Assembly (NCBI GenBank): GCA_021775195.1
Contig: JAJFIG010000253.1
Span: forward strand, 1 to 9,230
Reading direction: 5' to 3'
DNA: 9,230 nucleotides
Source of the DNA: Rhodospirillales bacterium
GTDB lineage: Bacteria > Pseudomonadota > Alphaproteobacteria > Rhodospirillales > 2-02-FULL-58-16
Under the pieces are notes generated by a model. It was not told the origin of the DNA. It saw nothing but the letters and a program-made list of their open reading frames with translations, and did no database searches. Positions within the stretch are counted from its first letter, which is position 1. The number at the start of each line of letters is the position of its first letter. Shown here in pieces: positions 6,445 to 9,230 of the stretch. Position numbers and translations under genes: made by a program.

Positions 6445-7188
6445 TTAGTGGGCCCCCAAATAGGCATTGATCACGCGTTCGTCGTTTTGGATTTCGTCGG
6501 GAAGGCCATGGGCCAGAACCCGACCGTTGGCCAGGCAGTAGATATTGTCAGCCAGTCCCATGATCACCGGCATATTGTGCTCGATCACGAACAAGGTGAT
6601 CCCCATTTCGGCCGTCGCCCGGCGCAGCCGGTCGATAAGCCCATTGATCAGGGTCGGGTTAATTCCCGCGGTCGGTTCGTCCAACAGCAGGTCCCGGGGT
6701 GCGTTCATCAGGGCCATGGCGAATTCGAGCAGTTTCTGCTGGCCGAACGATAAATCACCGGAAATCAGGTGCCGTTTCTGGTACAGGCCGACGAACTCCA
6801 GCAGGTGTTCCGCCTTTTCCGTCACATCGGGTCCGTACTTGCGGAATAAGGTCGAATAGGTTTCGTGCCGGTGAGGGACCGAAATCAGCATGTTCTCGAC
6901 GCAGTTCATTTTGGAATAGATGCGTGTCTGCTGAAAGGTACGGAGCAAGCCCAAGCGTGCGATCTGCTGGACCCGCATATCCGAGATTTCCTGCCCTTCG
7001 AACGTAATCGACCCGCCATCGATGGGATGATAGCCGACGATGGAATTGAATAGAGTCGTCTTCCCCGATCCATTGGGGCCGATCAGACCGGTAATGCGCC
7101 CCTCCGGCACGACCAAGGAAATATCGTTGTTAGCGATGACGCCTCCGAAGGCCTTGGATACGCCATGTACTTCGATCAACTCGGTCAT
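6445..7188 (-). CDS. livG: LivG-type ABC transporter ATPase, 247 aa
   Basis: The second ATPase of the importer. Walker A is GPNGSGKTT (37-45), the Q-loop is at TFQQTRIY (84-91), the signature is LSFGQ (146-150), Walker B is LLLDEPTAG (167-175) and the switch His204 lies in VIEHNM. The His-containing switch, paired with the Gln version in the neighbouring ATPase, is the normal LivG/LivF division. Length is close to E. coli LivG (255). It hydrolyses ATP to drive import through the LivH/LivM permeases. Its ATG overlaps the livM stop as ATGA (7185-7188), so translation is coupled. All key residues are present. The assignment to the HAAT family is firm, but the substrate (branched-chain amino acids, other amino acids, amides or aromatic acids) depends on the binding protein, which is not in the window. 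Confidence 0.95.
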   Translation of the reverse strand: MTELIEVHGVSKAFGGVIANNDISLVVPEGRITGLIGPNGSGKTTLFNSIVGYHPIDGGSITFEGQEISDMRVQQIARLGLLRTFQQTRIYSKMNCVENMLISVPHRHETYSTLFRKYGPDVTEKAEHLLEFVGLYQKRHLISGDLSFGQQKLLEFAMALMNAPRDLLLDEPTAGINPTLINGLIDRLRRATAEMGITLFVIEHNMPVIMGLADNIYCLANGRVLAHGLPDEIQNDERVINAYLGAH

Positions 7189-8270
7189 TGGGCGGCCTCG
7201 TGAGATTCGGGATTGGCCCTTACCTCGGGCTTCGACACGGCAACCACACGATCATCCACGGATATGCCAAATCTCTCGGGCCATTTTTCCTGGACCCAGC
7301 CCACAATCCCCTGCTGGAAAAAGACGACGAGCACGATGATCAATGTGCCCAGAGCCACCCATTGCCAACCAAGCATGTAGGTCCAGGTGATCTCCTTGAA
7401 CGCATGAAAGAGAGTGGCACCGACAACTGGCCCCCACAGGGTCCCCTTACCACCCAGAAGACACATCACAACCATGAAAATACCGAAGGTGACCGTTGGA
7501 AAGGCCACTTCCAGCGGCTCGATGAATCCGATCATGTTGCCGAACAGGCCGCCGGAAATTCCGAGGAAGAACGCGGATATGGACCAACCGATGGTCTTGT
7601 AGCGCTTGGTATGGATACCCATACCCTCGGCCTTCTCCTCGTCATCGCGAATGGCATTGATCGCCAAACCGAAGCGGCCGGAGTAAACCTTCTTTAGCGT
7701 GAAGAAGGTTGCGACCGCCAACAGGGAGCAAAGAATATAAAAGAACAGGGATCGTTCATCCGGTTCACCCGGATAAGTCGGCAACGCAATCCCACCACCG
7801 CCGCCGATATACTCCCACGCGCCCGCGAGCTCGCCGGCTGACAACGCAACGCCAAGGGTGCCGATGGCAAAATAAGGGCCGCGGAGCCCGAATACGACCC
7901 AACCGAAGACAACCGCGAATACGACGGATGCCAGCGCCGCCGCGATCAGGCCCAGCGTAAGGCCGGTGAAATATTGTTCTGCGGTAAATTCGACCTTAAC
8001 CGCCCCGTACGCCGACGTGTACGCGGCCACGTCGTAATAAAGGCCGATCTGGACGATCGTGCAGACATACATGCCGGCGCCAAAGAAGAAGATGTTGCCG
8101 AGGGAGTTGTACCCCATCTGGCCGCCCAAAACGTCCCAAGTCAGGGCGAGCAGGATCATTACCCAGAGCACAGTGAACTGGAAGGTGTAGTTGGGAAACA
8201 CGAGGGGCGCGGCGATCGCGGCGGTCAGGATGCCGCCATAAAGCAAAACCTGGCCCTTCGTGATGTTCAT
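7185..8270 (-). CDS. livM: LivM-type ABC transporter permease, 361 aa
   Basis: Inner-membrane permease of the importer. The frame is open upstream to 8543, but the ATG at 8270 is clearly the start. It overlaps the livH stop as ATGA, and the residues before it are only the out-of-frame shadow of livH. Family features are LTWDVLGGQMGYNSLGN (43-59), LRGPYFAIGTLGVALSAGEL (129-148), the ATPase-contact loop NAIRDDEEKAEGMGI (205-219) and LGGKGTLWGPVVGA (272-285). A run of five glycines sits at about 156-160. Most of the protein is hydrophobic, consistent with eight to ten transmembrane helices. The last 35 or so residues (after VQEKWPERFG) form a hydrophilic cytoplasmic tail. It is shorter than E. 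coli LivM (425) but of normal length for related importers. It overlaps livG by four bases. Confidence 0.94.
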   Translation of the reverse strand: MNITKGQVLLYGGILTAAIAAPLVFPNYTFQFTVLWVMILLALTWDVLGGQMGYNSLGNIFFFGAGMYVCTIVQIGLYYDVAAYTSAYGAVKVEFTAEQYFTGLTLGLIAAALASVVFAVVFGWVVFGLRGPYFAIGTLGVALSAGELAGAWEYIGGGGGIALPTYPGEPDERSLFFYILCSLLAVATFFTLKKVYSGRFGLAINAIRDDEEKAEGMGIHTKRYKTIGWSISAFFLGISGGLFGNMIGFIEPLEVAFPTVTFGIFMVVMCLLGGKGTLWGPVVGATLFHAFKEITWTYMLGWQWVALGTLIIVLVVFFQQGIVGWVQEKWPERFGISVDDRVVAVSKPEVRANPESHEAAQ

Positions 8271-9169
8271 TGCACCACCTGCCGGTGCCGGCTCTGTTGG
8301 ATCTGGCGCCATACGAGAACGGCGACCAGGAGCCCGACGACGGAAAATTGCTGCAACTCGGCGCCCAGGACAAAGCCGGCGTAGAGCTCGGCCGCACCCA
8401 GCCCGAGACCAACCATGATGACCCCTGGAAGGTTGCCCAAACCGGCTGCGGTAACAATGACAAAGGAACGAATGGAGTGGGCGATGCCGAAGAAGGGCTG
8501 GATTACCCAGATCATTACAATGAGCGCGCCCGCCGCACCGCAAATGGCGGCGTTGAGCGCATAGGTGAACGCATAGACCTGCTCGGTATCGATACCCATG
8601 ACCCGCGCCGCCCTCGGATCTTGCGCCGTCGCCCGGATCGCCTGCCCCATGCGGCTGTGTTTCATGAATGTGATGACGATGGCGGCCAATAGTGCGGCCA
8701 AGCAGAGGGAAACAAACTTGATATCGGCAACCGTGACCAAATTGCCGAAGAACGAGCGAACTTCGAAACCTGATTCAGCGACCTGCACTTCCGGCCCGAA
8801 AATAAGGTTCAAGATCTGCTGTATGACAAGAGCCAGGCCGAAGGTTGCAAGCAATGAGGTAAACAGGTCCTTGCCAATAACCCGGCTGATGATGATGCGG
8901 TAAATCAGCCAACCGAACCCGAACATCAGAACAATCGCCACGGGGAGTGCGAAAATAGGGTGAATACCGAGCGACGACATCACGTAGGCGATGTATCCGC
9001 CCATGATGACTAAATCGCCCTGGCACAGGTTCTTGACATTCATGACGCCCCATACCAGGGCCAGTCCATAGGCCGCCAAGGCAAAGATCGCGCCGATGAA
9101 AAGCCCGTCCAGCAGAAGCTGCACGTTCAATATGGGAGCCATCCCGAGCAGGGCTAGGTTATCAAGCAT
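8267..9169 (-). CDS. livH: LivH-type ABC transporter permease, 300 aa
   Basis: The partner inner-membrane permease. It shows the typical N-terminal run DGLFIGAIFALAAYGLALVW (21-40) and VKNLCQGDLVIMGGY (45-59), where many relatives have 'NxAhGelxmlGAY'. The ATPase-contact loop is GQAIRATAQDPRAARVMGI (175-193). Near the C-terminus is AAGLGNLPGVIMVGLGLG (241-258). Length matches E. coli LivH (308). The ATG at 9169 has GGAG (complement of 9181-9184) eleven bases upstream, a somewhat long spacing; Met10 is a possible alternative start. The gene is the first of the four liv genes in this window and overlaps livM by four bases. Upstream on the same strand lies the UUCG hairpin, after which the periplasmic binding protein gene would be expected beyond the window edge. 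Confidence 0.94.
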   Translation of the reverse strand: MLDNLALLGMAPILNVQLLLDGLFIGAIFALAAYGLALVWGVMNVKNLCQGDLVIMGGYIAYVMSSLGIHPIFALPVAIVLMFGFGWLIYRIIISRVIGKDLFTSLLATFGLALVIQQILNLIFGPEVQVAESGFEVRSFFGNLVTVADIKFVSLCLAALLAAIVITFMKHSRMGQAIRATAQDPRAARVMGIDTEQVYAFTYALNAAICGAAGALIVMIWVIQPFFGIAHSIRSFVIVTAAGLGNLPGVIMVGLGLGAAELYAGFVLGAELQQFSVVGLLVAVLVWRQIQQSRHRQVVQ

Positions 9170-9208
9170 CGCTTGAAATACTCCAGTTTCCCTTGGAAAT
9201 AAGGCACC

Positions 9209-9230
9209 GCCTCCGCCCGAAGGCGGAGGC
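9209..9230 (-). terminator. Strong GC-rich UUCG hairpin upstream of livH
   Basis: A perfect nine-base-pair inverted repeat, GCCTCCGCC (9209-9217) and GGCGGAGGC (9222-9230), separated by four bases. Read on the minus strand, the strand of the liv genes, the loop is UUCG closed by a C-G pair, the very stable cUUCGg tetraloop. On the plus strand the loop would be CGAA, so the hairpin seems to belong to minus-strand RNA. It is followed on that strand by GGTGCCTTATTTCC, with no real U-tract, so it would be at best a leaky terminator. It could instead be an RNA-stabilising hairpin between an upstream gene (probably the binding protein) and livH. The stem may extend past the window edge, which I cannot see. 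Confidence 0.5.

Noticed and set aside
8271..8543. Upstream extension of livM to a start at 8543
   Set aside because: This stretch is the out-of-frame shadow of livH. The ATGA overlap at 8267-8270 and the family's usual N-terminus fix the livM start at 8270.

Overview
The window looks like ordinary chromosomal DNA from a moderately GC-rich proteobacterium. An alphaproteobacterium of the Rhodospirillales type is my best guess, based on codon choice, the flavour of the proteins and the Mrp-like cluster. This is an inference, because no rRNA or other marker gene is present. Genes are densely packed and all the main ones are intact, except the first, which is cut by the window edge. I see no rRNA, tRNA, CRISPR, insertion sequence, phage gene or attachment site.

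Layout. (1) Positions 1-2550, plus strand: the end of a Mrp/complex-I-like cation/proton antiporter cluster. It holds the C-terminal part of one D-type (NuoL/M/N-family) subunit, a 94-residue two-helix membrane protein, and a complete second D-type subunit. The genes are tightly spaced or overlapping. (2) Positions 2611-4385, minus strand: in transcription order a ten-helix EamA/DMT exporter-like permease, then two overlapping single-domain VOC (glyoxalase/dioxygenase-fold) proteins. (3) Positions 4386-4599: a divergent intergenic region with several short inverted repeats, the most likely regulatory DNA in the window. (4) Positions 4600-5490, plus strand: a beta-hydroxyacid-dehydrogenase/6-phosphogluconate-dehydrogenase-like NAD(P) oxidoreductase with a DUF1932-type C-terminal half. 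(5) Positions 5540-9169, minus strand: a four-gene liv-type (branched-chain/hydrophobic amino acid, HAAT family) ABC importer core, livH-livM-livG-livF, with ATGA stop/start overlaps at the first two junctions. The periplasmic binding protein gene is not in the window and probably lies just beyond position 9230. A strong GC-rich hairpin with a UUCG loop (on the minus strand) sits upstream of livH at the very edge.

How they work together. The antiporter genes would form one membrane complex coupling proton and cation gradients. The liv genes build one importer with two permeases and two ATPases. The middle block (permease, two VOC proteins, dehydrogenase) has the look of a small-molecule uptake/efflux and catabolism cassette, but its substrate cannot be read from the sequence. 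The most notable oddities are a roughly 55-residue N-terminal extension on LivF, the small conserved-looking protein wedged between two D subunits, and the UUCG hairpin. I found no convincing evidence of an undescribed biological system.
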